The translations under genes and the position numbers were made by a program. Shown one piece after another: positions 1 through 9,555 of a stretch of DNA of 64,000 nucleotides; position 1 is the first letter of the stretch, and the number at the start of each line of letters is the position of its first letter. The stretch is from JAJKIV01 sp036741775 (GTDB taxonomy: Bacteria; Gemmatimonadota; Gemmatimonadetes; Gemmatimonadales; Gemmatimonadaceae), in the NCBI GenBank assembly GCA_036741775.1, contig DAINRQ010000001.1, positions 62,001 through 126,000 on the forward strand, in the 5' to 3' direction. The notes beneath the pieces are model-generated. The model was not told where the DNA came from. It did no database searches and was given only the letters and a program-made list of their open reading frames with translations.

Positions 1-555
1 GATCGACTGAACGCGGGCATCACGGTGGCCGACGTCGGGTGTGGCCACGGGCACTCGACGATCCTCATGGCCCAGGCGTTCCCGCAGTCGCGCTTCTTTG
101 GCTTCGATACGCATGCGGCCTCGATCGAGGCAGCGAGGCGTAACGCCGTGGAGGCAGGCGTCGCGGATCGGGTCACCTTCGGCGTGGCTGGCGCCACGGA
201 CTACCGTGGCGGATACGAGCTCGTCTGCTTTTTCGACTGCCTCCACGATCTGGGAGATCCCATCGCCGCGGCGCGGCATGCTGCCCGGGCCCTCACGCCT
301 GGCGGCACGCTGATGGTGGTCGAACCGTTCGCGAACGACCGAGTCGAGAACAACATCTCTCCGGTCGCGCGGATCTATTACGCCGCGTCGACCGTGTTGT
401 GCGTTGCCCACGCGATCTCCGAGGGGGGCCATCTCGTCCTCGGCGCGCAGGCGGGTGAGGCGCGCCTCACCGAAGTGTTCCGTAAGGCGGGATTGACCCA
501 CGTCCGCCGCGCGGCCGAGACGCCGTTCAACCTGATTCTCGAGGTACGCCGTTGA
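1..555 (+). CDS. Class I SAM-dependent methyltransferase (5' truncated by window edge)
   Basis: The reading frame is open from base 1, so the gene starts upstream and only its C-terminal 184 codons are seen. The SAM-binding motif I is clear (VADVGCGHGHS at the left end), followed by the acidic post-motif FGFDTH and a motif-II-like stretch CFFDCLHDLGDP. The later LTPGGTLMVVEPFA segment is the usual beta-strand after motif III in Rossmann-type methyltransferases. The layout resembles methyltransferases that have an N-terminal winged-helix domain, which would lie outside the window. The substrate cannot be told. A GTG at 25 could be read as a start but would remove the strand leading into motif I, so I treat the gene as partial. 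Ends 51 bases before the next gene on the same strand. Confidence 0.85.
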   Translation, partial: DRLNAGITVADVGCGHGHSTILMAQAFPQSRFFGFDTHAASIEAARRNAVEAGVADRVTFGVAGATDYRGGYELVCFFDCLHDLGDPIAAARHAARALTPGGTLMVVEPFANDRVENNISPVARIYYAASTVLCVAHAISEGGHLVLGAQAGEARLTEVFRKAGLTHVRRAAETPFNLILEVRR

Positions 556-606
556 CCGCACCGCGCGTATCTTGTTCGGGTCTCCTCATCTCATCGGCTG
601 ACTCGT

Positions 607-2109
607 ATGAAACGCTGGCTCTCGTTCTCCCTGGCGCTCTCCCTGCTGGTCGGGGAACCGCTCTCGCCGACACGCACGCTCGTCGCCCAACGCACGAGCG
701 CGGCGATCGCCCCCGCTACGCTCGACTCCCTCCGCGCCCACATCCGGCGCGTGATGGACTCGACGAAGACGCCATCGATCGCGGTCGCGGTCGCGCGGCA
801 GGGGCGCATCATCTGGGAGGAGGGGTTCGGGTTCGCCGACGTGGCGGCCCGGACGTCAGCGACGCCGACCACGCTCTACTCCATGGCGTCGATCTCGAAG
901 CCGATGACCGCGACTGCCATCATGAAGCTCGTGGACCAGGGGAAGATCGACCTGGACCGGCCGGCGAACGACTACCTGGGCGATGCGAAGATCACCGAGC
1001 TCGCCGGACCGGCATCGGGCGCCACCGTCCGGCGCCTGCTCTCGCACACGGCCGGGCTCCCACTGCATTACCGGTTCTTCTACGACGGGGGCCCGATCGC
1101 GCGCCCCGCGATGGATGAGGCGATTTCGCGGTACGCGCTCACCGTGTTTCCTCCGGGCACCGCGTACAGCTACTCGAACCTGGGCTACGGCGTGCTCGAG
1201 GAGATCATCGCGAAGGTCTCGGGCCGCTCGTACGAGGACTTCATGCGTGACGAGGTCTTCGCCCCGTTAGGCATGACGACGGCAGCGATCGGCACTGGCG
1301 CCGGGCTCGAGAATTCGGCGGTACGCTACGACGCGAACGGGAAGCCGATCGCGTTCTACGACTTCGACCATCGCGGCGCGTCGGCGGTGTACACGAGCGC
1401 GCATGACCTCGTTCGCTTCGGGATGTACCATCTCAAAGCTCGCCTCCCCGGACAGAAGCCGGTGCTCCGCGACGCGACCATCGACGCCATGCAGCGCGTC
1501 TTCACGCCCGGCGACACCGCAACGGGCTACGGGCTCGGCTGGATCATTGGGTACGAGAGCGGGACGAGGGTCGTCTCACACACGGGTGGGATGCCTGGCG
1601 TCTCCACGACCCTCAAGCTCTATCCCGAGCACGACGTCGTGATCGTCGCACTCGCCAACACGGGCGGGGCGACGCCGCATCGGATCGCCGTCACGATCGC
1701 GGACGCGATCATTCCCGGCTACGACGCGCCACGTCAGGGACCGCCCGGCCCGACGGTCGCGTTCGCGGCGCCGCCCGAGCTCTGGGGCGAGTGGGCCGGA
1801 ACGCTCCGGATGTACGACGGCAAGACGACACCCATGACGCTCCTCGTGAAGTCGAACGACGTGCTCGTCCGCCTCGGCGAGCGGGATGCGCTGTGGACGT
1901 TGCTCAACGGGCCCACGTTCCGAGACAACCTGCTGAACGGGCGGTTCGTGGGGACGATCCCGAGCGAGGAGGCGCGGCGGTTCCCGCACTCGGTAGGCGT
2001 CGCGCTGCTCCGCCAGGGTAACACGCTACGCGGCTGGGCGGCGGCGATGACGACCGATGAGCCGGTGACGGGCGCTATGTCGTCGTACGTCGAGCTGACG
2101 AAGAAGTAA
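607..2109 (+). CDS. Serine hydrolase, beta-lactamase/class C family (exported)
   Basis: A 500-residue protein with an N-terminal hydrophobic signal (residues about 1-28, ending LVAQ) and a beta-lactamase/DD-peptidase fold domain. The catalytic SxxK motif is S95-I-S-K98, the YxN motif is Y189-S-N191, and the third motif is HTGG near residue 325, the class C/EstB-like form of KTG. After about residue 390 there is a C-terminal beta-rich region, as in many stand-alone serine hydrolases of this family. It probably acts in the periplasm on a peptide or ester; true beta-lactamase activity is not implied by the family. Convergent with the next gene, with only 15 bases between them. Confidence 0.9.
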   Translation: MKRWLSFSLALSLLVGEPLSPTRTLVAQRTSAAIAPATLDSLRAHIRRVMDSTKTPSIAVAVARQGRIIWEEGFGFADVAARTSATPTTLYSMASISKPMTATAIMKLVDQGKIDLDRPANDYLGDAKITELAGPASGATVRRLLSHTAGLPLHYRFFYDGGPIARPAMDEAISRYALTVFPPGTAYSYSNLGYGVLEEIIAKVSGRSYEDFMRDEVFAPLGMTTAAIGTGAGLENSAVRYDANGKPIAFYDFDHRGASAVYTSAHDLVRFGMYHLKARLPGQKPVLRDATIDAMQRVFTPGDTATGYGLGWIIGYESGTRVVSHTGGMPGVSTTLKLYPEHDVVIVALANTGGATPHRIAVTIADAIIPGYDAPRQGPPGPTVAFAAPPELWGEWAGTLRMYDGKTTPMTLLVKSNDVLVRLGERDALWTLLNGPTFRDNLLNGRFVGTIPSEEARRFPHSVGVALLRQGNTLRGWAAAMTTDEPVTGAMSSYVELTKK

Positions 2110-2124
2110 TCGGGGTCCGGCGTA

Positions 2125-2664
2125 TCATGGTTCGCGCCGCAGGCGCAGCTCCATGACCTGGGTCCACGTCGTGCCATCGCGCGAGAACTCACCGATCTCG
2201 TTCCACTCGTCGGTCGTGTAGCGTGCCGTGTTGCGCACACGACCGCCCGGCACTTCGCGCGTCCACTGCACCCCGCCGTCGATGAGCGTCAGCGTGAAGT
2301 CGCCCGACTGCCCGGTCGCCAGGTAGGACCTCAAGGTGTAGCGGCCGCTCGCCGGCTCGAAGGAAATCACGCCGAGTGCATGGTGAACGACGCGATCCTC
2401 CGCACCTGGAACCGGGATTGAGCCACGCCCTTCGACGAGTAGCACGGCCCCACCGAGCTTGGGCTCGACGACCTCGCGCATCTGCGTTTGAACTCGCTCG
2501 GGCCCGCGTTGCTGCCACGCAGACCCGCGCCATCGCCCGACCATGAAATCCAGCCGCGCGATCGCGGCCTGCACCGCGGCAGGATCAGGCGCCTGCGCGG
2601 CCAGGGTACCGGCGGGCAGCCAGAGCACGACACTGAGCAGGAGGACAAACACGGGCGAACGCAT
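2125..2664 (-). CDS. Small secreted protein, DUF1579-like
   Basis: A 179-residue product with a signal peptide (MRSPVFVLLLSVVL..., cleavage near AAQA). The mature part has the pattern of secreted lipocalin-like/DUF1579 proteins: LDFMVGRWRG near its start, LGVISFEPASGRYTLRSY in the middle and WTREVPGGRVRNT, TWTQVMELRL near the end. I chose the ATG at 2664 because AAGGAG lies 8 bases upstream and the signal peptide begins there; an upstream GTG-type start would add an unlikely basic leader. Function unknown. Possibly cotranscribed with the VOC gene just upstream on the same strand. Confidence 0.7.
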   Translation of the reverse strand: MRSPVFVLLLSVVLWLPAGTLAAQAPDPAAVQAAIARLDFMVGRWRGSAWQQRGPERVQTQMREVVEPKLGGAVLLVEGRGSIPVPGAEDRVVHHALGVISFEPASGRYTLRSYLATGQSGDFTLTLIDGGVQWTREVPGGRVRNTARYTTDEWNEIGEFSRDGTTWTQVMELRLRREP

Positions 2665-2725
2665 CGCAGACGCTCCTTGGGTGGATGTCGGGCAAACGAA
2701 CCGCCTGAGCGACATGGAACGGTGC

Positions 2726-3121
2726 CTACGATTGATGGAGCAGCATCCACGACGCGCCGAACCGGTCGCGGAGCATCGCGAAGCGGTTCGCGAAAGGCGT
2801 CTGCTCCATCTTCATGAAGATCTCGCCGCCGTCCGTGAGCAGCGCATACACACGCTCCGCCTCCGCCTCCGAATCCAGCGAGAGCGCCAGGTAGGCGCTT
2901 CGCATCGGCTCGGCCTGCGGGATGTCCGCACCCATGAGCACCGTCGTTCCGATCTCGATGCGGGCGTGAAGGATCTTGTCCTTCCACTCGCCCGGCACGT
3001 TCGGATTGGGCATTTCACCATGCCGGACGATCCCCGTGATGCGGCCGCCAAGGTGCTGCTCGTAGAATCGGAACGCCTGCTCGCAGACGCCGCGAAAGTT
3101 CACATAGACATCCAGTCGCAT
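2726..3121 (-). CDS. VOC family protein (PhnB-like glyoxalase fold)
   Basis: A 131-residue protein starting at an ATG preceded by a strong GGAGAGGAGG ribosome site. It has the two beta-alpha-beta-beta-beta modules of the vicinal oxygen chelate fold: DVYVNFRGVCEQAFRFYEQHLGG at the start, then HARIEIGTTVLMGADIP, and a second module with ALSLDSEAEAERVYALLTDGG and FGASWMLLH at the end. The sequence is closest in pattern to PhnB/3-demethylubiquinone-like VOC proteins, where substrate is rarely known and many have lost metal ligands. Divergent from the multicopper oxidase at 3240. Confidence 0.85.
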   Translation of the reverse strand: MRLDVYVNFRGVCEQAFRFYEQHLGGRITGIVRHGEMPNPNVPGEWKDKILHARIEIGTTVLMGADIPQAEPMRSAYLALSLDSEAEAERVYALLTDGGEIFMKMEQTPFANRFAMLRDRFGASWMLLHQS

Positions 3122-3239
3122 TGCCCCTCCTCTCCTGGGAATGTCCCGCTGTCATGTGCATTGGCCAGCCGGATGCCACCAGTGTACGTTGCGCAGTCAG
3201 ACCGAAACTGCCCCTCGGAGGAAGAGGCAATTCATCATC

Positions 3240-5396
3240 GTGCGTAGTCTCACGTTGCATGCGTGTAGGGCCATCGCTTTCGTCTCCGCGGTGTCCGCGT
3301 CGGAGCTGTCCGGGCAAACGTCCGCCTGCGATGGTCCCGAGCGTCCGCTCTCGCCGAGCCGCGATCTCTATTGTATCGAGCTCGTCCCCGCGACCGGAAT
3401 CCGCGCTGCCACCGGACGAGTCGAGCTCGGCCGCAAACCCGGCCCGTTCACCGTCGACGTCACTGCGGATGGGCACCTCCGCTACACCCCGACGCTCACC
3501 CTGAGCGACCTGCCCCGCCCCTCGTCGCTCGGCGCATATACCGCATACGTCGCCTGGGCCGCCCCGCCCACGATGGATCGCATCCAGCGACTCGGCACCG
3601 TCGAGAACGGCCGCACCACCCTTCCCGCGATCACGCTCGACAAGTTCGTCGTCCTCGTCACCGCCGAAGTATCGGGGAAAGTAACCCGGATGAGCGGGCG
3701 CCTCGTGCTCCGCGGGATGTCGCCGAGCACGCGGCTCCAGCCGCCTGACTTCATGCAGTTCGCCCTCGGCTCGGCGCCCGCCGACTCCGGCGGTCACACG
3801 CATCACGAGCAGGGCGCGAGTGATTCGCTGCGGTGGACGATGGTCCCGATGCCCGAAGGGATCTCGATGCTTCCAGCGGAGATGACGCTCAGGCCGAACG
3901 TGCGGCCGTACCTTCCGCGCGTTGCGGACACGACAGCCGTTCCGACCGTCAAACCGCGAGAGCTCGTCCGCCTCGCGAGCGGCGACACGCTGCGGCTCAC
4001 TGCCGGTATCGTCAGGCGCTCGTTCAAGGGACAGACGCTCACGATGTTCGCGTTCAACGGCCAGCACCCGGGGCCTCTTCTTCAGGTAGCGCAGGGTGCG
4101 GAGGTCGTGGTCGAGCTCACGAACGCGCTCGACCAGCCAACGACCGTCCACTGGCACGGCATCCGGCTCGAGAATGCGTTCGACGGCGTTCCGGACCTCA
4201 CTCAGAAGCCCGTTGCGCCCGGTGAGCGCTTCACCTATCGCCTGCGCTTCCCCGATGCCGGCATCTACTGGTATCACCCGCACGTGCGCGAGGACATTCA
4301 GCAGGATCTCGGGCTCTACGGCAACCTGATGGTTCGCTCGCCGCGCCCCGACTACTTCTCGCCCACGCACCGCGAGGAGGTCCTCATGCTCGACGACCTC
4401 CTGCTCGACGACAACGGCCTCATCCCGTTCGGCGACACGACGACCACGCACGCGCTGATGGGTCGGTTCGGGAACGTGATGCTCGTGAACGGCGAGCCGC
4501 GCTACTCGCTCTCGGTGCGACGCGGCGAGGTCGTACGATTTTTCCTCACCAACGTCTCGAACACCCGCACGTTCAACCTCTCGTTCCCCCGCGCGCGGAT
4601 GAAGGTCGTGGGGAGCGACGTCGGGAACTACGAGCGCGAGGAGTGGGTGGAGAGCGTCGTGATCTCGCCCGCGGAGCGCTACGTCGTTCACGTACGATTC
4701 GACGAGCCCGGTGAGGTGGCGCTCGTGAACCGGGTGCGCGGCCTCGACCACCTGTTCGGCCGCTTCTTCCCGGAAGTCGACACGTTAGGCGTCGTCCGGG
4801 TCGACGCGCGTGCCGTGAGCCGCAGTCTCGCCACGTCGTTCGCTGCGCTGCGCACTGACACCGCCGCTCGCGCCGACATCGCCCGCTACCGCCAGTACAT
4901 GACGCGTCCAGCCGACAAGGCGCTCGTGCTCACGCTGGAGACGAAGAACCTCCCGTTCTTCACCCGGCAGATCATGCAGCTCGACTCGATCTTCTTCACG
5001 CCGGTCGAGTGGAGCGGCACGATGCCTGGAATGAACTGGGCCGCGACGGGTGACCAGGTCCGCTGGATCCTCCGTGACCCGGCCACGGGCAAGGAGAACA
5101 TGGACATCGATTGGGCCTTCCGCCGCGGCGACGTAGTGAAGGTCCGGCTCGCCAACGAGCGGCGCTCGTTCCATGGCATGCAGCACCCCATTCACTTTCA
5201 CGGCCAGCGGTTTCTCGTCCTGTCGGTCAACGACGTCCCGAACACGAACCTCGTCTGGAAGGACACGGTCCTTCTCCCCGCCGGCGCCACCGCGGACATC
5301 CTGCTCGACCTATCCAATCCCGGGCGCTGGATGGTACACTGTCATATCGCCGAGCACCTCTCGGCGCATATGATGATGGCGTTTACAGTGCAGTAG
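3240..5396 (+). CDS. Multicopper oxidase (exported)
   Basis: A 718-residue cupredoxin oxidase. I place the start at the GTG at 3240, preceded by GGAGGAAGAGG (3217-3227) and followed by a signal-like segment ending near SELSGQ; an upstream ATG would give a poor basic leader. Copper ligands are visible in order: H304-W-H306, WYHPH at 344-348, HPIHFH at 649-654 and HCHIAEHLSAHM at 700-711, which supplies the T1 cysteine and axial methionine and the T2/T3 histidines. The first 200 residues are an extra domain without copper ligands. Expected activity is oxidation of phenols or metals with reduction of oxygen to water, in the periplasm or outside. The amidohydrolase follows after 21 bases, so the two may be cotranscribed. 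Confidence 0.92.
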   Translation: MRSLTLHACRAIAFVSAVSASELSGQTSACDGPERPLSPSRDLYCIELVPATGIRAATGRVELGRKPGPFTVDVTADGHLRYTPTLTLSDLPRPSSLGAYTAYVAWAAPPTMDRIQRLGTVENGRTTLPAITLDKFVVLVTAEVSGKVTRMSGRLVLRGMSPSTRLQPPDFMQFALGSAPADSGGHTHHEQGASDSLRWTMVPMPEGISMLPAEMTLRPNVRPYLPRVADTTAVPTVKPRELVRLASGDTLRLTAGIVRRSFKGQTLTMFAFNGQHPGPLLQVAQGAEVVVELTNALDQPTTVHWHGIRLENAFDGVPDLTQKPVAPGERFTYRLRFPDAGIYWYHPHVREDIQQDLGLYGNLMVRSPRPDYFSPTHREEVLMLDDLLLDDNGLIPFGDTTTTHALMGRFGNVMLVNGEPRYSLSVRRGEVVRFFLTNVSNTRTFNLSFPRARMKVVGSDVGNYEREEWVESVVISPAERYVVHVRFDEPGEVALVNRVRGLDHLFGRFFPEVDTLGVVRVDARAVSRSLATSFAALRTDTAARADIARYRQYMTRPADKALVLTLETKNLPFFTRQIMQLDSIFFTPVEWSGTMPGMNWAATGDQVRWILRDPATGKENMDIDWAFRRGDVVKVRLANERRSFHGMQHPIHFHGQRFLVLSVNDVPNTNLVWKDTVLLPAGATADILLDLSNPGRWMVHCHIAEHLSAHMMMAFTVQ

Positions 5397-5417
5397 TCAG
5401 TACATCAGGAGCCACGA

Positions 5418-6854
5418 ATGCGCGTTCTCACGTCACTGGCAATCGCCGCCCACCTCGCCCTCCCCCTCTGCGCCGTCTCGGCGCAGTCAGCCGCATCGTT
5501 GACGCAGCAGGTACGACAGTACGTGAACGTGAGCGAGCCCGTCGTCGCCCTCACGAACGTCACCGTCATCGACGGTACCGGCAGCGCCCCCAAGCCTAAC
5601 CAGACCATCGTCATCCAGAACGGCCGCATCGCCGAGGTCGGACCTGCCTCGAGCGTGCGACCGCCGGCGGGCGCGCGGACCATGGATCTCGCGGGAAGCA
5701 CCGTGATCCCCGGGCTCGTGGGGATGCACGACCACCTGTTCTACACCGCCGCCGGCGGACGCGCGGCTCAGATGTCGTACACCGGCCCGCGCCTCTACCT
5801 CGGCAGTGGCGTAACGACCATCCGCACGACGGGCGGCCGTGCGCCGTACGCGGAGATCAGCACGAAGGAAGCGATCGACTCGGGACGCGTGCCCGGGCCT
5901 CGCGTCCACCTCACGGCGCCCTATATCACCGGTGGCACCGCGGGCTCCAGCGGCAGCATGGCGGCGGTCAATTCGCCGGAAGCAGCGCGGCGCTTCGTCG
6001 CGTACTGGGGGCAGGAAGGCGCGACGTGGATCAAGGCATACACCGACATCCGGCGCGCCGAGCTCAAGGCGGCGATCGACGAAGCGCACAAGCACGGGAT
6101 GAAAGTCACCGGACACCTCTGCTCGGTGAGCTTCAAGGAAGCGGTGGAGCTCGGCATCGATAACCTCGAGCATGGCCTTCTCACCGCGACGGACTTCGAC
6201 CCGGAAAAGAAGGTCGATACCTGCCCGCAGGGCAGCATGGCGAGAGTTGGCGTAGCGGACATGTCGAGCAGCACGGCACGCGAAACGATCGCGGCGATGA
6301 CGGCGAAGAACGTCGGCATGACGTCGACGCTCGCGGTGTACGAGCCGTTCTTCCCGAACCGTCCAACGAAAGACGAACGCACGCTCGAGGCGATGAGCCC
6401 CGAGGTGCGCGACTCCTACATGCGGATGCGCGCGCAGATCGACACGGCGAAGAACTGGGCGCTCACGCCCGCAATGCTCAAGAACGCGATGGCGTTCGAG
6501 CGTGCGTTCGTTCAGGCCGGTGGTCTCCTCGCTGCTGGCGTCGACCCGACGGGATTCGGTGGTGCGCTACCAGGGTTCGGCGATCAGCGCAATTACGAGC
6601 TGCTCGTCGAAGCCGGCTTTACCCCCGCGCAGACCGTGCAGATCATGACCGCGAACGGCGCGAAGATCCTCGGCGTCTACGACAAGCTCGGGTCGGTCGA
6701 GAAGGGCAAGCTCGCGGACCTCGTCGTGGTGCAGGGCGATCTCGCGAGCAATCCCAGTGCGATTCGTAACGTGACGACGGTGTTCAAGGACGGCGTCGGC
6801 TACGACTCGGCCAAGCTCATCGCAGCGGTGAAAGGGCGCGTCGGCATCGACTGA
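5418..6854 (+). CDS. Exported amidohydrolase (imidazolonepropionase-like)
   Basis: A 478-residue metal-dependent hydrolase with a signal peptide ending near VSAQ. The composite domain start is typical (VVALTNVTVIDGTG), followed by the metal-binding H104-D-H106 after VIPGLVGM, and a C-terminal ANGAKILG...LGSVEKGKLADLVVV that closes the beta-sandwich. Other likely ligands are the histidines in VTGHLCS and NLEHGLL and the aspartate in AAGVDPTG. Such proteins are usually annotated as imidazolonepropionase-like, prolidase-like or TolB-linked amidohydrolases; the real substrate is unknown. Lies 21 bases behind the multicopper oxidase and converges on the lipoprotein gene at 6864 with 9 bases between them. 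Confidence 0.88.
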   Translation: MRVLTSLAIAAHLALPLCAVSAQSAASLTQQVRQYVNVSEPVVALTNVTVIDGTGSAPKPNQTIVIQNGRIAEVGPASSVRPPAGARTMDLAGSTVIPGLVGMHDHLFYTAAGGRAAQMSYTGPRLYLGSGVTTIRTTGGRAPYAEISTKEAIDSGRVPGPRVHLTAPYITGGTAGSSGSMAAVNSPEAARRFVAYWGQEGATWIKAYTDIRRAELKAAIDEAHKHGMKVTGHLCSVSFKEAVELGIDNLEHGLLTATDFDPEKKVDTCPQGSMARVGVADMSSSTARETIAAMTAKNVGMTSTLAVYEPFFPNRPTKDERTLEAMSPEVRDSYMRMRAQIDTAKNWALTPAMLKNAMAFERAFVQAGGLLAAGVDPTGFGGALPGFGDQRNYELLVEAGFTPAQTVQIMTANGAKILGVYDKLGSVEKGKLADLVVVQGDLASNPSAIRNVTTVFKDGVGYDSAKLIAAVKGRVGID

Positions 6855-6863
6855 CGCTCGTCG

Positions 6864-9278
6864 TTACGTGATCCACATGCTTGTGGTGACGATTCGCCAC
6901 CCGTCATCGGTGGCGACCAGGTAGTAGACAGATCCACTTGCATACAGATGTGGCGCCTCGCCGGGTGACCTGGCGAGGCGTCCTGACATCTGTACCTGCG
7001 CGCGAACGAACGGGCCTACGCGCGCGACCGTCGACAACATCAACATCGTCGCGGGCTCGTGCTCGGGCATTCGACGCCATTCGTCGGCGGTGATGAAGCG
7101 GAGTCGGTCGCGCCACTTCTCGCGCAGCACCAGCGGGATACTGTCGGCGAGCACGTACGGCGGTCGGACCGGCCCGGCGGGACGTGGTGGGTTCGCCGGT
7201 ACCGGCGTCGTTGGGCGTCTCAGGGGCGGCCACGGGTCTCCCCTTTCGAGCAACGACGCGAGCAACCGGTCGAGGATCTCTACCGTCGTCGCCGAGTCAG
7301 CCGGCGGCGCGCGAGGGCCGAGCAGCTTGGGGACTGTAGCACTCGCGAGCGAGACCTCCGGCGCAGAGCCCGAACGAAGCTGCGCCGCGAGCTCCTCGAC
7401 TGATGGAATGTCGCCCAGCTCCGTCAGGATCGCGCCGTATACCATCCGCGCGGAGTCGTCGGTTGCGGCGGCGCGATGACGGCGGAACTCACCAATGACG
7501 TCGCGGCCGGTTCGTGCCTGGAAGAAGCGGATCGCGGTCGTGTGCGACTCCTCGAGCCGCAGCTGGTTCTCGCCCCGGCGCGGCATCGACGGCGGCGGAC
7601 GATAGTTCGGGTGCGGTGCATTGGACCACGCAATCCAGGCGCGCCAGTCGGCGTCGGCGGCAGGCAGCGGGAGCTGGGCCGCGGCGGGCCAGGTCGCGCC
7701 GACACCATTCACGAGCTGCCTCACTCGATTCAGGACCGTCGATCCGTTCGCGGAACGCGCCAGAACCGTGTCAGCCCAGCGCGCCGGGTCCATCGTGACG
7801 AGCACCGCCAGCCCTACGTCGCGGAGCCTCGGCTCCTGGGCCGTTCCCCACTGTTCACCGAGGAGGCGGCACGCGTCCGGCGTGCATGGCCACTGCGAGG
7901 AATCCGGTGTGATCGCCGGCGGCCACGTCGTGAGCGTCTGAATCAGGTTCTCGTAAACACGGTCCCGCGACGCGCCGAGTGCCCATGGTATGGCGGGGTC
8001 ACTCATCACGCGGATCATCTGCCGCGCGGCGTCGGCATCGATCGGTGGCCGCGCAGGGTAGGCGCGCTCGGCGAGACGTCGCAGCCACAACGCACTGTCG
8101 CCTGCCGCGATGCGTCGCGCGTCGAGTACCGTTCGATACGACGGCGCCCCGCGTCCCCACAAGGTCAACGAGCGGTACAACTCTTCGCGGCGGTTCGGGT
8201 CGCGCTCACTCTCCCATACGGCGGTGAGCGAATCACGCAGCGCTTCGTCGCCCGACGCGAGGCGCCGCTCGATCTCGTTTCGCGGCGTCGCTACGGCGCC
8301 GCCCGGTACCGTGCGCATCAGCTCAGCGCGCCGCTCTGCCCGGAGCGACGCGAAGGCCGGCGGCTCGTAGAGCCTCCAGCGGCGTGTCCGCTCGTAGCGA
8401 ACGGGCGTGGTGAACGACCGACCATCGGGGTAGCGGAGGACGGCCTCGCCAGCGAGCCACGTCGTGTCGTCGCGCGCGTGAAGAAACCCGATGGCAGGAT
8501 CGAAGAGGTATGTGCCGAGTATCGTTCCCGATGTTGCGCGGTCGATGATGACGAGCGTGTCGAGCGTTCGCTCGTGCTCGAGCTCGCGTTCCGCGTAACG
8601 AACGTCGGCGCTGTCGCGAACGATCCAGAGCCGGCGCCCCGCGACGCTCGTGTCGCGGACCAGCACGCTCGTGCGCACGCCAGTAAGCGCTTGCCTCGCC
8701 CCCTCGTAATCCGTGGAGAGCGCCAGGGTGTCGATCCACCGAGCCCCCGCGACGAACTGGCGCGGGTGAACGCGCGGAACCAGGTCCCAGACGCGTGCGA
8801 GCGGCAGCATGAGTCGCTGATTGACGCGAAGACGGAATCGGGCGAACCGGGCGGAGTCGCCGGGCAGCATAAACGGCGGCAAGGAGCCCGACCAGGTCTC
8901 GTGCCTAACGATTTCACCTCGGCGGCCGACTCGGAGCGACGCCGAGTCCGCGCTCGTGGGAGCGCGGAACGTTACACGAACCTCTCGTTCTCGGGTTCCG
9001 GCGTCAGGCGCGCCGAGCCGGAGATACAGTGGCAGAGTCCACCGCGCGAACGGTGTGAACTCGGAGCGCTGCGCCGCGTGCATCCACCGATCGCCCGTCT
9101 CCTGCTCGAGGACGTACGTGGCCGGCAGCTGGCTCGGCGCCGGCGGATCGGGTGCGCCGGCCGCTGCGCAGCCGATGAGCGGCTGCGTGGCGGCGAGCAC
9201 CAGGACGGCGCTCGAAGCTCCGCGCGTGATCGACGGGCGAATGCGTTTCCGACGTAGGAGGGTGGCGGACCTGTTCAT
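6864..9278 (-). CDS. Large lipoprotein of unknown function
   Basis: An 804-residue protein I do not recognise. The start is the ATG at 9278, with GGAGG five bases upstream; an in-frame upstream start would add an unrelated 49-residue leader. The N-terminus is basic, then hydrophobic, ending in a lipobox LIGC, so it is probably a lipid-anchored envelope protein. The mature N-terminal half is beta-rich with repeated short strands. The middle is helical (ERRLASGDEALRDSLTAVW, RREELYRSLTLWG), reminiscent of HEAT-like repeats, and the C-terminus again looks like a short beta domain (YLVATDDGWRIVTTSMW). Divergent from the ADOP permease at 9556. Confidence 0.7.
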   Translation of the reverse strand: MNRSATLLRRKRIRPSITRGASSAVLVLAATQPLIGCAAAGAPDPPAPSQLPATYVLEQETGDRWMHAAQRSEFTPFARWTLPLYLRLGAPDAGTREREVRVTFRAPTSADSASLRVGRRGEIVRHETWSGSLPPFMLPGDSARFARFRLRVNQRLMLPLARVWDLVPRVHPRQFVAGARWIDTLALSTDYEGARQALTGVRTSVLVRDTSVAGRRLWIVRDSADVRYAERELEHERTLDTLVIIDRATSGTILGTYLFDPAIGFLHARDDTTWLAGEAVLRYPDGRSFTTPVRYERTRRWRLYEPPAFASLRAERRAELMRTVPGGAVATPRNEIERRLASGDEALRDSLTAVWESERDPNRREELYRSLTLWGRGAPSYRTVLDARRIAAGDSALWLRRLAERAYPARPPIDADAARQMIRVMSDPAIPWALGASRDRVYENLIQTLTTWPPAITPDSSQWPCTPDACRLLGEQWGTAQEPRLRDVGLAVLVTMDPARWADTVLARSANGSTVLNRVRQLVNGVGATWPAAAQLPLPAADADWRAWIAWSNAPHPNYRPPPSMPRRGENQLRLEESHTTAIRFFQARTGRDVIGEFRRHRAAATDDSARMVYGAILTELGDIPSVEELAAQLRSGSAPEVSLASATVPKLLGPRAPPADSATTVEILDRLLASLLERGDPWPPLRRPTTPVPANPPRPAGPVRPPYVLADSIPLVLREKWRDRLRFITADEWRRMPEHEPATMLMLSTVARVGPFVRAQVQMSGRLARSPGEAPHLYASGSVYYLVATDDGWRIVTTSMWIT

Positions 9279-9450
9279 TTCGGCCTCCGGCGCTGAAAAA
9301 CACTGCGTGTCGACAGCGCGGCACGCCAGACGTCGCCCAGGCTCGAGGCCGGGACCGACGTCGAATGCGGTTCGTGCCACCCGCGACGTGTGGCTCGGTC
9401 GGTCATCGGGAATGAGACGGATCACCAGGGCAAATGTGCACAGTTCGATC

Positions 9451-9486
9451 TTGCCATAAAACCTTCCTTGGCCATAGACTGTCTAT
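9451..9486 (+). promoter_or_regulatory. Candidate promoter with overlapping 13-bp palindromic operator
   Basis: TTGCCA (9451-9456) and TAGACT (9475-9480) are 18 bases apart and could form a sigma-70 type promoter for the permease at 9556. The exact 13-bp palindrome ATAGACTGTCTAT (9474-9486) overlaps the -10 element, the placing expected of a repressor site. ADOP permeases are often linked to PadR-type repressors, but no PadR gene lies in this window, so the regulator is unknown. Confidence 0.4.
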
Positions 9487-9555
9487 CCCCTTAACCGGCG
9501 ATAACGCTAACCCCGTCGGCGTTTAGGACAGCGCGCCCCATTCCGAGGTACCGTC

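Noticed and set aside
3015..4751. Long minus-strand open frame opposite the multicopper oxidase
   Set aside because: The plus strand encodes a complete multicopper oxidase with all copper ligands. The opposite frame is Arg/His/Glu-rich with no domain, a usual shadow in high-GC DNA.
7476..9257. 593-codon plus-strand frame opposite the 6864 lipoprotein
   Set aside because: Composition is dominated by Arg and Ala without motifs. The minus-strand frame has a signal, lipobox and good ribosome site.
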